Positions 33,908 to 46,340 are shown, numbered from the stretch's first letter. The stretch is 64,000 bases of DNA from Rhododendron vialii (GCF_030253575.1 NC_080568.1:32205001-32269000), one strand, 5' to 3'. Notes: a model not told the origin generated them from the sequence alone. Translations and numbers: made by a program.

Positions 33908-35928
33908 ATGGGTTTAACCAACCCATCAGAAGAGAAACCTATATGCCTCTCAAAGAAGCTCATATCCTTTACTTTTTGTTGTCTCCTTTCCATAGCTCTT
34001 ATTCAATTCCATTTCTCCGCCTCACCCTTTTCTTTCTCTTCAACTGAACAGCTTCTTCGAAATAAGCCAGTAGTCAGTACCACCACCACCACCTCCTCCT
34101 CTTCAAAAGGTATTTACAACACATACATTATGTTTAGTACGTTTACCCGTGTACTGTGTATGATATGCACCCCTTCATTTTTATAGAAATTCCTAACATT
34201 CAATCTTGAATATATCGTATTAAAGTTCATCATATTTTGCGCAAAAAGTCATAATTAACATCAACCTTGAACTTATAGCATTTATCTGTAAGGAATATTG
34301 GTCTTGATATTTTATGCAAGTGCTATACATACCGCACAGATATTATGAACTTTTATACACATATATGAAGTGCTTCTATACAATAGTTGTGATTATGAAG
34401 TGAACTCAAGGGGATGAATATCTACACATGCCAACAGGGTGCACTGTAGCACTTCCCTTGCGAATACACATAATATATATGTTTTGTAGACCTCATACTT
34501 CAAAAATGATAAGTGCAAATACACCATATTATGGAGTTCATAGTTTGCCGTTCAAAAAAAATGGAGTACATAGTTCAACCTGGTTGATTAGTCACCTGTA
34601 ACACAGTAACTGTAATACGGCGACTATTAGTTAGGATATTCCTTTACCAGAGTCATGCTATTTGTCACCATCCCGTCCTCGATGTATCCTTCTTCGAGTT
34701 CATTAATAAACTTTTCTTTTTGCCGACAAAATCAAATACGGTGACTGGTGCAGATTTATCACGTAGGATAAGTGACAAAACTAACAAAATCTTTCATACT
34801 GTCCTCCTTTTTTGGTAGAAGAAGAGAGGGCTAAGGTCAAGATTGCATGCGACTACAACAACGGCAAATGGATCCCAGATAAGTTGGGCCCCATCTACAA
34901 TGGCACAAGCTGTGGTATAGTAACAGATTACCAGGATTGCACAACTAATGGGAGGCCTGACCTAGGTTACCTAACTTACCTCCATTGGAAGTGGAAGCCA
35001 AATCAACGCAACATTCCAAGGTTTGAACCCAAAGTTTTCCTCCAAATCCTCAGGAACAAACACTTGGTTTTCGTGGGCGACTCCTTCGCTAGAAACCAGG
35101 TGGAATCACTTTTTTGTATGCTAGCCACTGTCTCTACTCCTCACCTTGTATATAGTTACAACACCGGTGACAAAAGATTCGTGACAAGTTCCGTCGCTGG
35201 CATTTCCCTTCTCACAATCTCAACGTGTCAATTTACTGGTCACCGTTTCTTGTACATGGAATCGAAAGAAGACGGTTTAAGGATTACTGTAGACTCTATT
35301 TGGATTCTTTGGATGAGCAATGGGCGCCTGATTTGGATCAGATGGATATGATAGAGATATCATTTGGGCATTGGTTACCCCAACCGAGCCTTTATTTCTT
35401 TGGTGATTCAGTACAAGGTTGCCATAAGTGCACAGGCCTAAATTACACTGAGGTTGGAATTTATGGCGTTTTTCAAAAAATACTTAAGACTACCATTGAT
35501 TAAATGATTGACAGGCCGGGAGGAGGAAATGGCAAGGGCATTGATGTAATTGTGACTACTTTTTCGCCCCACCATTTTGAAGGCAAGTGGGACAAGTTTG
35601 GCGCTTGTTCTAGGACTCAGCCTTTTAAGGAGGGAGAGAAGCGGCTCGAAGGGATGGAAGCGGAGATGAGAAGAATCGCGGTAGCAGAAGTGGAGGCCGC
35701 GAAGATGAAGACTAAGGAATTTGGAAAAATAATAAGGTTGGGGGTTTTGGATGTGACAAAATTATCATTGATGAGAGGAGATGGGCACCCTGGTCTAATC
35801 CATTTGCTAATGGAGTTAAAGATAGGATTAAAAATGATTGTACCCATTGGTGCATACTGGGTCCTGTGGATACATGGAATGAGATATTGTTAGATATAAT
35901 GAACAGATGGGAGAATAGCGGATTCTAA
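33908..35928 (+). pseudogene. Trichome birefringence-like (TBL) O-acetyltransferase gene, decayed
   Basis: Exon 1 (33908-34109) encodes MGLTNPSEEKPICLSKK, a membrane anchor (SFTFCCLLSIALIQFHF) and a Ser/Thr-rich stem. A GT-AG intron leads to 34819, where the frame continues with CDYNNGKWIPDKLGPIYNG, NGRPDLGYLTYLHWKWKP and the catalytic VFVGDSFARNQ (GDS motif). The PMR5N/PC-esterase family acetylates cell-wall polymers in the Golgi, and it ends with a DxxH motif, here NDCTHWCILGP. The reading frame is broken in three places: a frame change between the VYSYNTGDKRF and KFRRWHFPSHN blocks (about 35165-35190), an in-frame TAA at 35501-35503, and a frame change after DGHPG (about 35785-35795). No intron explains them, so it is a recent pseudogene unless the sequence is in error. 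Confidence 0.85.
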
Positions 35929-36750
35929 TTTTTGGTCGAGTTTGGCCTAACTTCACCCAACTAGGGTTGTTGAGCTACATCCACTGTGACTACGGTGGTT
36001 CAGGTTACAAGCCATAGCAAAACTAGCATCAATGAAAGACACCTATGAGGCTTCATATACTCAACAACACACATCCCTTTAAAGAAAGGATTACAATATT
36101 ATGGCCTTCTAGACTTGATGATTGTAAGGCACGATGGAAAGACAGAGCAAAAGACTTCGATATACTTGTCTAGTTTACACAGCATGAATTGCTTCTCCAC
36201 ACTCAAAATACATCACCTGGACTGAATGTGAACGAATGTAAAACACTTGCTAATGTTAGTCGTTTACCAATGCCATTTCAACTTCACCACTCCCAACTCC
36301 TCCCAAGATATACCCCATTTCCAACTTCAAAGAGGGAATAATCCTTAACTTCGTAGCTACTATATTATAACCCATAGGAAATCCGTACTTTGCCGTCTTG
36401 ACATGTCTGCCATAGTTTCATTTAGTAACCAATGCTGCCCGCCTATTGATACTTGCAACGTCAATAGGTAAAATTGAGCTTTCAAAAAGTTACTTGTGAC
36501 TAAATTCAAATCGATGAGAAAGTCAGCCTACCATCCAGGTCTAATCTGAATGATTTACTTGATTTATGCTACTTATAGGCAATCTACATTATCAAATGGG
36601 TCCAGAATATTTGAACAAGTAAGAGTTAATAAAGGCAAGTGCATATCCCAAATTTACCGAACTATATAAACTTTTGCTCATGTACATATACTATCACACT
36701 GTCCCCCTAACTCTTTATAAAAAAGTAGGAAACTATAAGTTCTTACTAAC
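35929..36750. other. Spacer, nothing recognised
   Basis: A+T-rich sequence between the TBL pseudogene and the 3' end of the minus-strand membrane-protein gene. It may include that gene's 3' UTR. Confidence 0.4.
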
Positions 36751-38547
36751 TCATCTTCGAAATCGAGATCCCTTGCCCGGCCCATTGTTATTCCTTCCAT
36801 CCCATACTGAAGACCAGAAGAACAGAGACATCCAAAAAAGAACTGCAAAGAAGATCTGTACGGTGTCTTGCAACCTAGCAAAAGTTGCCGTGAGGCCTGT
36901 TACAGAAACAACAGAGGCTAGTGAAAGCTAAACTTCAAAGCACTTAAATAGAACTGATACAAAACACATGAAGACCATGCATACTTAAGAAATGGAGTCG
37001 TGAATTGAAGAATATAATAGCTGCAATCAGTCTGGTAGGAAACGACAAATTTTATTGTGTACTACATGATGGAATCCCATAGAATTTCTCAAACATCTCA
37101 TCGTACAGAATCAAGCAGAAAAAAATTTTGATATCACCAATATATCGCTTCTCGTACAGTGTTAAAGCAACACTGGCCCAAGACTCGAAAAAATGAAGAA
37201 GCAATTTAACATGTTCTTCACTATTTGAAAAATCCCAAAATCTCTAGTGTTATATTTTAGGGAGCCGAAGACTTCTTCCAGGAAGCATGCAGTTTCAGAA
37301 TTCTTCTACAATTGATTAGTTCACACTCCCTCCAATAAATTATGAAACAAAACTAACTCTAGCGCCCAATAAGTCTTACTAAAGAATGACTAAACTGACC
37401 CCCTGAGGCCTGACAACTCTCATCCACAAATATGTTGGATGACTTCAATGGTCAACTAAACAACCCTATGAGCCTTCTTACCGCATTTTACATGACATTT
37501 GTGCATTATCTAGCAAGTCCCCACAGCAAAATTGCAAAGCCAATCAAAAGTTTAAATACTACAACCTTACATCCATTGATAATTCTCACAACAACAGAAG
37601 TTATTCCTCCACAAAAGGTGCAACAACAACAATAATTACAGTATCCAAGTAATCCCAATCGATAGGGTATGGACGGGAAGGGCTAAAGATAAACCTAACC
37701 TTTAGGCAAAAAGGCATAAAGTGGCAGCTCTTGGAAAAAGTCCACCACTCAAATAGCACCCCTATACCTCCACCATCAAATAGGGTTGCAAACAAACCGA
37801 GCTGTTTGCGAGCAGTTCAAGACTCGGCTCGTTAGTAAACGAGTCGATCTTGAGCTTGAGGTTTAAGCTCGTTTAGCAATCGAACGACAGAGCCAACTTG
37901 ACTCCTTTGTAAAAGCTCGGTTAGTTTGAACCAGCCGACCTTGAACACTTCAAGCTCAATTATATCGGCTCAACTCGAGCTCTGCTAGTTTTGAAAGAAC
38001 CAAGCTCAAACACTTCGAAGCTCGATTATTTCAGCTGGACTCGAGCTCAGCTAGTTTTGAACGAGCGGAGCTCGAACAATTCAAAGCTCGATTATTTTGA
38101 ACAAACCGAGCTTGAAGGCTTGAAACCTTGGCTCGGCTCGCTTGCAGTCTTAGTTGAACCCGAAAAAAAGTAAAACGAGAAATACAAATTCCTGTTTTAT
38201 TGGTAAGTAGTACCTACCATTCAAGAATTCAAATACCTCCCAGAAAAGATATTAAATAAATTGCTACAGAGTAACACTATGAGAAACAGAGTACCTTCGG
38301 AGGGGGAAGGATCCTTTCCGTTGGGTGGTTCAGATTCTGGCGGCGGCTGGCGGCCGGGACTAACAGCCCGGCAGCGGCAGGGGTTGGAGGCGGACGGCGG
38401 AGTTGAACGGTGGAGATGAATTGGGGGAAGAAAGTTACGATTGTTAGAATTGGTGGTGTTCCTATTTGGAAACGCCGCGTGGTGCTGGTGTGTTGACTGT
38501 ACGTACATGGTTGTGGGAGGAGTCCGAGGAGAGAGAGTGAGAGCCAT
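36751..38547 (-). CDS. Small one-helix membrane protein, probably plastid-targeted
   Basis: Two exons, 38295-38547 and 36751-36896, joined GT-AG in phase 1, give 132 aa. Exon 1 starts MALTLSPRTPPTTMYVQSTH and is rich in Ser, Pro, Asn, His and Arg with few acidic residues, like a chloroplast transit peptide. It ends in an acidic/Pro patch (SEPPNGKDPSPSE). Exon 2 encodes GLTATFARLQDTVQIFFAVL, then FWMSLFFWSSVW, a single strong hydrophobic helix at about residues 95-115, and closes with a basic tail (GPGKGSRFRR). The codons join cleanly and exon 2 ends in TGA. I recognise the helix-and-tail pattern as plant-conserved but cannot name the protein. An in-frame upstream ATG at 38574 would add nine residues. 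The intron carries a hAT-type element (37781-38152). Confidence 0.8.
37781..38152. mobile_element. hAT-type GAGCTCG-rich element, third copy
   Basis: The left end TAGGGTTGCAAAC and right complement TAAGACTGCAAGCG enclose repeated GAGCTCGA and CCGAGCTTGA motifs, as at 11660-12116. The TSD is not preserved. It lies in the intron of the membrane-protein gene. A tandem-like internal repeat (TTGAACxAGCxGAGCTCGA) occurs about every 60 bp. Confidence 0.7.
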
Positions 38548-38839
38548 TGGGGAAGAAGGTGCGAACTGTAGCAAGATTTCCAGTTCTCAGTTCTGGTTGT
38601 ATTTTATTCGGCTGGTTAAGTGGGCCGGGCTAGATCTAGTTGGGCTTTCTGGATTTTAAATGGGCAACGTTGTACTCGGATCTAATTGGGCTTTCTATAA
38701 AGGGGTTTTTAGAGGCCAACCATTTTTATTTTTTTAAGCTTTGTCTTTAAAATAGTTATTTTCCATATTATTGCTACGGTGCTGCCCAATATAGTCCTGA
38801 CTCATTATTTTGGACAGAAATACTCCTCGATTCACATAA

Positions 38840-39170
38840 CACAGTTCACATAGAGCAGTTCAAATAATGCAGTTCACATATGTAGTTTACACAGTATAGT
38901 TCACATAGCTTCACCACACACTAAAATAAACAGTTCACATATTCTCAACATACACTTTACATAGCCCACCACACAGTTTACATAGCCTCTACACACACTA
39001 ATTTGCTTTGTTTGGATTGGAATTTGAATTTTTTTTTGAAAAATAGTAGGGGTAATAAGTGGAGAGAGTTAAAGAGAGAAATGTTAAAAGTAGGGAGAAT
39101 TTTTTGAAAAATTCTTTTTAAGTTGCAAAGAGAACAAAGCAAAAATACACAGTTCACATAGATAGCTCAC
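38840..39170. repeat. Irregular array of CAGTTCACATA-like units
   Basis: The motif (C)AGTTCACATA or AGTTTACATAG occurs about ten times with variable spacing. The array is interrupted by the MITE at 39002-39143, after which two more units follow. Confidence 0.7.
39002..39143. mobile_element. MITE with TTTGCTTTGTTTGG ends, inside the repeat array
   Basis: Ends TTTGCTTTGTTTGG and AACAAAGCAAAA are complementary. The body is nearly the same as 20241-20383. Confidence 0.7.
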
Positions 39171-39239
39171 ATAGTCAGGCCTGAAGTTGAGATTTTTCGA
39201 GGCTCTAAGCGGGATTTGAGATACGTACAAGATATCCTT

Positions 39240-39310
39240 ATTGTTTGGTGGCAGAGTGGTTGTACGACCCCTTTAGTACCTCAGGTAGTGAGTTCAAGCC
39301 TCGAAAGCAT
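39240..39310 (+). mobile_element. Possible tRNA-related SINE fragment
   Basis: GTGGCAGAGTGGTTG resembles an A box and GTGAGTTCAAGCCTCG a B box at suitable spacing. There is no CCA-stem pairing that would make a functional tRNA, and no TSD was found. Confidence 0.3.
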
Positions 39311-41412
39311 AATTTCAAAACCTTTTTTTGACGGGTTCCAAAATTGTTGCCTTAAAAATTTAAAGGGGCCAGTGATCGAACTCGCGATCTCATACCCAAA
39401 ACACCCACGCCTGAGGGAATCTAGCAGTAATATTTTTAGTGAGTTGATTGATCACCATACATACCCGTTTCTGTCAACAATTCCGGCTTCGCGTGAATAA
39501 GACGGGGGGATATTCAAATTGGGAGACAAACTTTCGGCAGGTCCAGGACAGGTAGTCAGCTGATGGGATTTGCTTCCTTCCTTCCACATGGGTGTGGACC
39601 CAATTGCTAACATCCGCCACAGTAAATCATCATCTCAAACAATTATTCCTTTTTTTCCCTTCTTACCTCCTCTCTTTTCCTCTCCAGTGATGTAAGAGTT
39701 GTTGAAAACAGTTTGCCGAAAGAGATGGCAGTTCCATATATGCTCTAATAGAGCGTCTCAGCATGAGTAAACATGAGCGCGGTTATGAAAACGTCGTTCA
39801 AAAGCATCACAAACCTACTCTAATTCGTGAGATGAGGGTCGAAAGTTCGAACGCAAAGTAGAAATTGAGTGTTAGTGCCCTATCAAAAATCATGTGACTA
39901 AGTTTGCAAGTACTTATGCACCATTGTGCACGCTAAAGGAACTAAAGTTTCATCTTCGAGTGACCATTGGACAGGGAAATTAATCTCTGTGGAAGGACTA
40001 TTAACAATATACTGTAGTTTTTTGTTTTGGTAGATCAGAAATTCATATTAACAATATAGTTGAGAATGCATAAAAATTGCAATAGTACATTAACAGGAGT
40101 TCCAGTCTGCGAAGGTAAGAGGATCATCCTCAAGGGATTGGTGCCTGGTGGGTTGGTTAATACCCGAAACTTAGAAAGTTCTCTAATTTTCCCCCCTTCT
40201 AGACTTCATGTTCGAAACGTTCTAGGTGTTAATAAATTTTCTTGGAGTCAATCTATATGTAGAAAAACCTTTAAATTGAGCCCCCGTTAGGAATAAACTA
40301 AAAATGCGTATAAGGCTATAAGCTAACTCATAGATATTCCTCAATTATCAATAAATCAATAATAATAATAATAATAAAGGTTTGGAGGGTCATGAACCCC
40401 CTTCCCAACCACTACCTCCGTTTGTATGTAGTAGCTACTCACGTGGTGTAGATATTTATAAAGGGACCAGAAGAAAGAAATAACACAAAAGAACCTTTAC
40501 CGGTGGTTAAAAATCACATTACAAAACATAGTTTTTCCCGGCAGAAAATTAGAATGGGTGCGAGAGGATGACCAAACGCATCACAAACTCTTCCGATCTA
40601 GGCTTCCTAGAAGTGTTTCTATCCTCCTCGAGACAAAGGAGAACAAAGGTGAGGTATGGAGATTTGTAACACAAACCCTAAAAGCAAGCTAGCTAGTATG
40701 GCCTTATTATACTTTGACTGAGGGAGCACTACATTTGTTGTGCTTCTCTTCTACTACCTGGCACAAAATACTGTAACGTTTTGACCTTGGGTCTACAGCT
40801 TTTTTAGAGCCCTTCCAAAAAGGATCAGTACTGTAGTTGATTTTACAAGCTGAGACATTGTTATAGTGTTACCAGAGAGACATGACAATTGACATATTCG
40901 TCTTTGGATCGATCCATTTGTTGTATACAAGATAGCATATATTCCATCGAGACAGAAAGAATTAAAAAAAAAAAGGCAAAGAAAACAGAAAAAAGGGTCC
41001 TTGAATTTTGGAAATTAATGCAATATATTTCATGAATAGAGCGATATAGCACCTTACAATACACACATAAACGTAAAACAATTACAGTATATTATTCCTC
41101 CGCTAAGAGATTAATTTAGACCTCATTGCCGCGTGGTATACTGTATCGATCTTCCGATGAGATCCATCCCGGGCTCATTCATTAATGTGACTAGCTAGAA
41201 TTGTTTCGTGAGTACAATTTTGATCGTATTAATGGGTCTGCAATGGATCTCAACAGAAGAGCACAACACCTTGTTGTGCCTCCAACGTACTCACAACAGA
41301 GCCACCAAATTCGGGGAATCATTTATACCATTAAAACCAACTGTACATACAAACATATCATAGTTCGTACAAATAATAAAACAAAATACATTGTACCACA
41401 AATGTATGAGAA

Positions 41413-42687
41413 TCAAGGCTGGTAAAGCTTGTCTCCACATTTGCATTTCCATGAGAGGAGATAGTAAGGGTCGTCATCTTCTCTGCGAGATACTGAATCC
41501 GATATCTTTGCGAATTCGCCTCTTTTGTTGTTGTCATGAGGATGAATAATCACCAGAGTAGCCATGCAAGGCCTGCAACTCATGCACTTGTTCACACACC
41601 CAGGTGGTCTTGATCCTATCAGCATTTTCCTCTGCTTCAGACTTGACCATTGCAACCCCGCTGCCAATTTTGAAAACCATAAGCACAACACATACATGTA
41701 TATGGATAAATATACACGTGTATCAGTATGTGTTAATACGTTTAGAGAATTGCAAAGAATTTTAAACTTGGTGCAATCGATGGTATACTAACAGGCCCTT
41801 TGGATTGAGAGAAAATTAGAGAAAGAAAGGGGAGAAAGTTAGATTTGGTGAGAAAGAAAAATGGACCTATGAAGATCAATATTTTTTTTCTTAAATTCTC
41901 ATCCTTTCTCACCTACTTAGTTATCCAAACAGGAGGGTTGGTTTTTCCTTCCTTTTCTTTTCCTACCATTTCTCACAATCCAAACGGGTTGCAAAGAGTG
42001 AGCTTGCTTCAATTCTTGATCAAATCATGGCTATTTGCTCTGGGTACGGTACGTAGCAAAACTGTATGCATACGCAAAGTGGCAGCTCCAAAAACTAGAT
42101 TGATACACGGGGCCTTGGCTTTAGTTCAAGAATCATACAAGAAAAGAAGAGTTAATCATGTGTTTTAGTTTAGCAGCTAATGATTGATTTTGAGAGCACA
42201 AAACTTTGTAACAACCCTAACCCGATCCTAGGGGTTAAGCCAAAACAAAGCGCGGATGGAAATCCCACCAAAGCCGTATCAAGTAACAAACCTTATAAGC
42301 AATGACAAAGGAACAAAATATATATTCAGCGGAAACAAAACATATATTACCATATCGAACATCACAGGTTATATACATGGTTTTCCTTGTCAACCACTCA
42401 GAGCTGTGCCTTCCACATATCTTACAAGATTCAACTACAAACAAACAAGTCTCTAAAGTAGAGCTTCAATATCTACAACAAAAGTACAGGTCTTATATTT
42501 ACACCCTATCCACACAAAAGAGTCCATGTCAACCCTTTAATCTTCGCATCCTAAAAGGTGGAGAAAAATACATAAGCTAACACTTGTATGAGTGCGGAAG
42601 AGGCCTTTTACCTGATTTGGATGGCAGAAATGAGAGAGAAAATATCAAAATCAGAGTGACTGCGAATTTCAGGCCGCATGGAGCCAT
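41413..42687 (-). CDS. EPF-like secreted signalling peptide precursor (EPFL8-like)
   Basis: Two exons, 42612-42687 and 41413-41660, joined GT-AG in phase 1, give 107 aa. Exon 1 encodes MAPCGLKFAVTLILIFSLSF, a textbook signal peptide ending near SKSA. Exon 2 encodes the mature peptide, IGSRPPGCVNKCMSCRPC, then a variable loop (about 65-90) and YYLLSWKCKCGDKLYQP at the C-terminus. The six cysteines are 47, 51, 54, 57, 98 and 100, the EPF/EPFL pattern. These peptides act in the apoplast through ERECTA-family kinases and TMM, controlling stomatal density and organ growth. The SRPPGC and SWKCKCG signature seems nearest EPFL8, but the subgroup call is from memory. A different ATG at 42817 opens a longer frame that does not splice in phase. 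The intron holds a MITE. Confidence 0.88.
41793..41991. mobile_element. MITE in the EPFL intron
   Basis: Ends GGCCCTTTGGATTGAG and complement AACCCGTTTGGATTGTG, with GAGAAAGAAAGGGGAGAAAG pairing to a pyrimidine-rich right arm. Confidence 0.55.
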
Positions 42688-43523
42688 CATTGGCTATGGA
42701 GACCTTAGATATGCAATGGGAATTTTGGTGTGCAAGAAATGTGGTAGCAGTAACAAAGGGATGTTTTGAGAGAGAAGAAAGAAGAAGAAGAAAGAAAGAA
42801 GAGGATTTCTTTGTCAAGGGATTGGGTTGTGTGTTTTGGACACTTTTTGTTCACATGGCCAAAGTTATATACTGTGTTCCATCAGGGGAGACAGCTCCAG
42901 ATGCCAAGACATCTTGACCATTTATTAAATGCTCTCAACTTCAAGCATAGGAGTAATTGAATTCGATATCTGTATTTGTATATTCCATTCTTGTTTTTGG
43001 GAAAATTTTGCTCTGACTTGTTAGGCTTTCTTGTTTTCAACTGCAAAATGTGGGCATTTGTTGATGTGTTCAAGCAATGGCATTCAATCTCAAATTCTTA
43101 ATAATTCGTATCGCAAACGCACTCTAAATTGGTTCGACCTTCGATTGTAATTGAAAAACATAATGTATAACCTATCACCCAATTAGTCTTTCACCATTTT
43201 GCATCGTCGTGTAAATGAATAATATTACACTTCATTTTTCTTTCCTTAATCATCATTCCCGATTAAGAAATATTTTATCGCATTCGAGCGTGCAACAAGT
43301 ATGAGCTTACAGGCTACCAGTTAACTGAGTGCTTGGCTAAAGTTTATGTAGATTAGAGGTTCATGAACTCTCATTACCACCACTTTTTGTACTCCTAAAA
43401 CAATTCTTGCATTTCCTGAAAAAAAATGCAGGCGACAGCATACGTATAGGGCAAAAGGAATGGGAGTGCTGGTGTTTAAACAGTGTTCAATAGTAGAGTA
43501 CTATTTACCACTCTCTGTCTCGC

Positions 43524-43754
43524 GGAAATTTTTTCAGTGTCGAGCGGGTATCACGTGGTGTCCGCTTGTGCATTCGAGCCGTCTATTGCGTGTTTGAACA
43601 GCTCAGATTTGGAGAGAGAAAAAGGAGAAAGAAAGTGTTGGGGTGAGAGGAAAGAGAGGGTTTCAATCCGAACTGTCCAAAAGTGTATTGGACGGCTCGG
43701 ATGCGCCGAGTGAATACCACGTAGGATATACCTGCTCGGCACTAAAAATCACTC
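43524..43754. mobile_element. 231-bp MITE with 9-bp TSD
   Basis: The TSD CTGTCTCGC occurs exactly at 43515-43523 and 43755-43763. The ends GGAAATTTTTTCAGTGTCGAG and complement GAGTGATTTTTAGTGCCGAG are related. Internally, GAGCCGTCTATTGCG faces CCAAAAGTGTATTGGACGGCTC, sharing the GAGCCGTCC module with 13762-13975 and the 407-bp foldbacks. Confidence 0.82.
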
Positions 43755-44009
43755 CTGTCTCGCAGTGAAATTTGTATAAGTGTTAGGTGGAGGATTGCGA
43801 ATTCAATGAGGAGATAAGATTTTGGACTATTGTAGGCTGCGTTCTTTTAAAATTATAAGTCTGAGACTTATTTCGATATTTTTTTAATTTTCGTAATTGT
43901 TTTGTTTAGTTTTCTATCGTAATTTTTGGGGTTAATCGTTCGTCTCGACAAGATGAATCGAAAAAGTATAAAAAATATAGACCGATGTTGAAAAAAATTT
44001 AAGGAGAGT

Positions 44010-44110
44010 GATTTTACCACTCCCCAAATTGTTAACGGGGAGTGCCGTAAATAATTTGGGGAGTGGCAAAATCAACCCACATTAATTTTGGCACTCTTCT
44101 GGGGAGCAAT
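44010..44110. repeat. Short inverted repeats of the GAGTGATTTT family
   Basis: GAGTGATTTTACCACTCCCC and its near-complement GGGGAGTGGCAAAATCA flank a GTTAACGGGGAGTG core. A similar GGAGAGTGCCATTAACAATT block recurs at about 44503, suggesting a split or repeated insertion. Confidence 0.45.
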
Positions 44111-46340
44111 GACGGATCTATGCATATGGGGGCCACGGCCCCAGCGTCCTTTCGGGTGAGTTTTTTTTTTTAATTTTAATATTAATATTAGCATTTTTTT
44201 TTGTTAATAACACCTAAATATTGTATTTTGTATTAAATGCTATTTAGACATTTAAATTCTTTAAAAATGTGTTCGTTTTGGATCCAAAACCCAATTTTTC
44301 TTTCTGCGTCACGGTCTCTCGCAAGTTTTTCCCTCAATTATTTATCTCATTCCTCTTTCTATCCCTCTCTACTTACTACTCAAAAAACCTCCTTCAAAAT
44401 CTAAACCAAACAAACTATTAGATTTCTGAACCTTGAAATTTCAAAATCTTGTCCATAGTTCGGTCCCCGCGTTTACAAAATTCTGGTTCCATCCCTGCTG
44501 GGGAGAGTGCCATTAACAATTTGGAAGTGGCAAAATTATTTCCCAAATTTAAATAAAACGGCACTTTAGACAAATAAGATAGCTGTTTAGTACTTTTTTC
44601 GTCTTTAGTGAACTTTTTTCTACTTTCCGTAATAATTTTGTACTTTTTAAATTCCTCTTGTTGAGACGGATTAATCCAAAAAATATAACACAAATATAAC
44701 AGAAGGGGGAAGGGTTTTGTGAACTTTTGCAAGTCTTTCTTGTGGACTTTGTAGTTTTCTAGACATTTAGCTCTGTTTCAAAGAGGTGGAAAACTAGCCA
44801 CCTCCTTGGGAACTGCATCTATTTTCTCCCCAATTCAAAGACACATTTCCAAGTTTTTTGTTTTCCTTCGTTTTGTCACGCACCAGTGCTACAGTCATCG
44901 CACAAGTTTTACTGCACGCATGTGAAGCTCATTCCGAATCTCACAAAAATACAAGAAAATTTCATAAATTTAAAAATATTTTTTTATTGGGCTTTGTAAA
45001 AAAATCAGCTCCAATGAATATCGTTAAGTATTGTTTTTAAATTCGTAGGGACGAAACTAAGAAGCCTAGACTTTTTGTTTGTCATGGACTTGGGAGGTAA
45101 GAATGGGTGGTCTCATCCAAGGGAACCTCAAAAACCCAATTTATGTGAAGCATTCAAGAAAATCTTCATTCCACGTGAAGACGTATTGAATGAAATATTA
45201 GACCGGTAAGTCAAAGTTCTTGGGTAATTCGGATTCGGGATTCGAGGAAATTGTGTGTTACGGGACTTGAGCAGTGACGGAAATTTACCCGCGACATAAT
45301 CGGTGCCTTACAACTTGAATTGTATGATGTAATCGACTCATGGCATTTCTCAGGTTTCGCCTTAATTATGCTGGATACTCTAAATGAACATGTGTTTTTA
45401 AGGATGTCCAACGAAATCTTACGAAATTGGTATCTTCGCAATTTAGAGAACCCGTCTTGAGGCCTTAACCTAATGAATTTCTATTAGTTTTAAATTAGTT
45501 AATGGATCTCATCTCTTGTTTCTAGTACGTATCCATACTTAATAAAATTAACAGTTTTATGATCAATGCAGTACTTCTTATTATATCTACCAATCACAAT
45601 AGGTTTTCAAATAAAAGAACGCAGAATGACAAACTTTGAAAAGACTATATAAATAGGTTGAGTTGAACCATAAAATTAATAATTCATTTGCATTTTTTTT
45701 TATATTAGCTCATCAATTTATTTTCCGGAAAGGCACAATAAATAGTTGATTTTCTTTTATGAAATTAAGCACTCAATTACTATCATATAATTTACAATAA
45801 ATCAATTTCAAGTAACAAGCCCTTACTGGGATCTGGAAAGGGTGCAAATGAGCAGAGGTGAGCCAAGATTTTGAACGTTCAAGCTCAGCTCATTGAAATT
45901 CTTTGAGCTCAAACTCAATTTGAGTATTGGATGAGTATGTATAAACAAAACTAGACATAAGTACCGTTTTTATTTTCATAAAAACCGAGCTACAACAACC
46001 CTGAGTTAAGCTTATTTACTAAATGAGTCAAAATTCTAGTCAATCTCGGCTTGTTTAATCAACGAATCAAACCAACAAATCTGTAACAAGTCGAGTCTCG
46101 AACCGTTCATTATTAGTAGCCAATGTTGGGGTTTGGTTGCGGCCTTCGATAATCTGGCCATCGGAATGAGATTCCAATGATTGCAACATCCACGTTGGGT
46201 GGTCCCAGACCTTGTAAACCATTATTGGTGGTCTTTCGTTTGCATGAGACAAGAGTTTACGGTAATTCTTTCCGGATGAGGTGGAAGCCCCATGGTTTCC
46301 GCCACTTATTGTTGGTCTTATTGTGTGCTTATCATAAAAA

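Larger units (their letters stand above)
38548..41412. other. Spacer with CAGTTCACATA repeats, a MITE and SINE-like fragments
   Basis: Contains an irregular CAGTTCACATA array (38840-39170) split by a MITE, and a tRNA-like stretch at about 39245-39305 (GGTGGCAGAGTGGTTG..GTGAGTTCAAGCC). No gene is recognised up to the EPFL 3' end. Confidence 0.4.

Noticed and set aside
39240-39310. Functional tRNA gene
   Set aside because: A- and B-box-like motifs occur, but the arms do not form a tRNA cloverleaf with an acceptor stem. At most it is a SINE scrap.
42210-42450. Possible LTR-retroelement fragment (fossil) in the EPFL intron
   Set aside because: The phrase AACAACCCTAACCCGATCCT and nearby sequence recall plant LTR relics, but no paired LTR, primer-binding site or coding domain is visible, so it is not reported as an element.
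42608-42817. Longer exon 1 for the EPFL gene starting at 42817
   Set aside because: Its frame does not join exon 2 in phase. The ATG at 42687 gives a clean signal peptide and correct phase.
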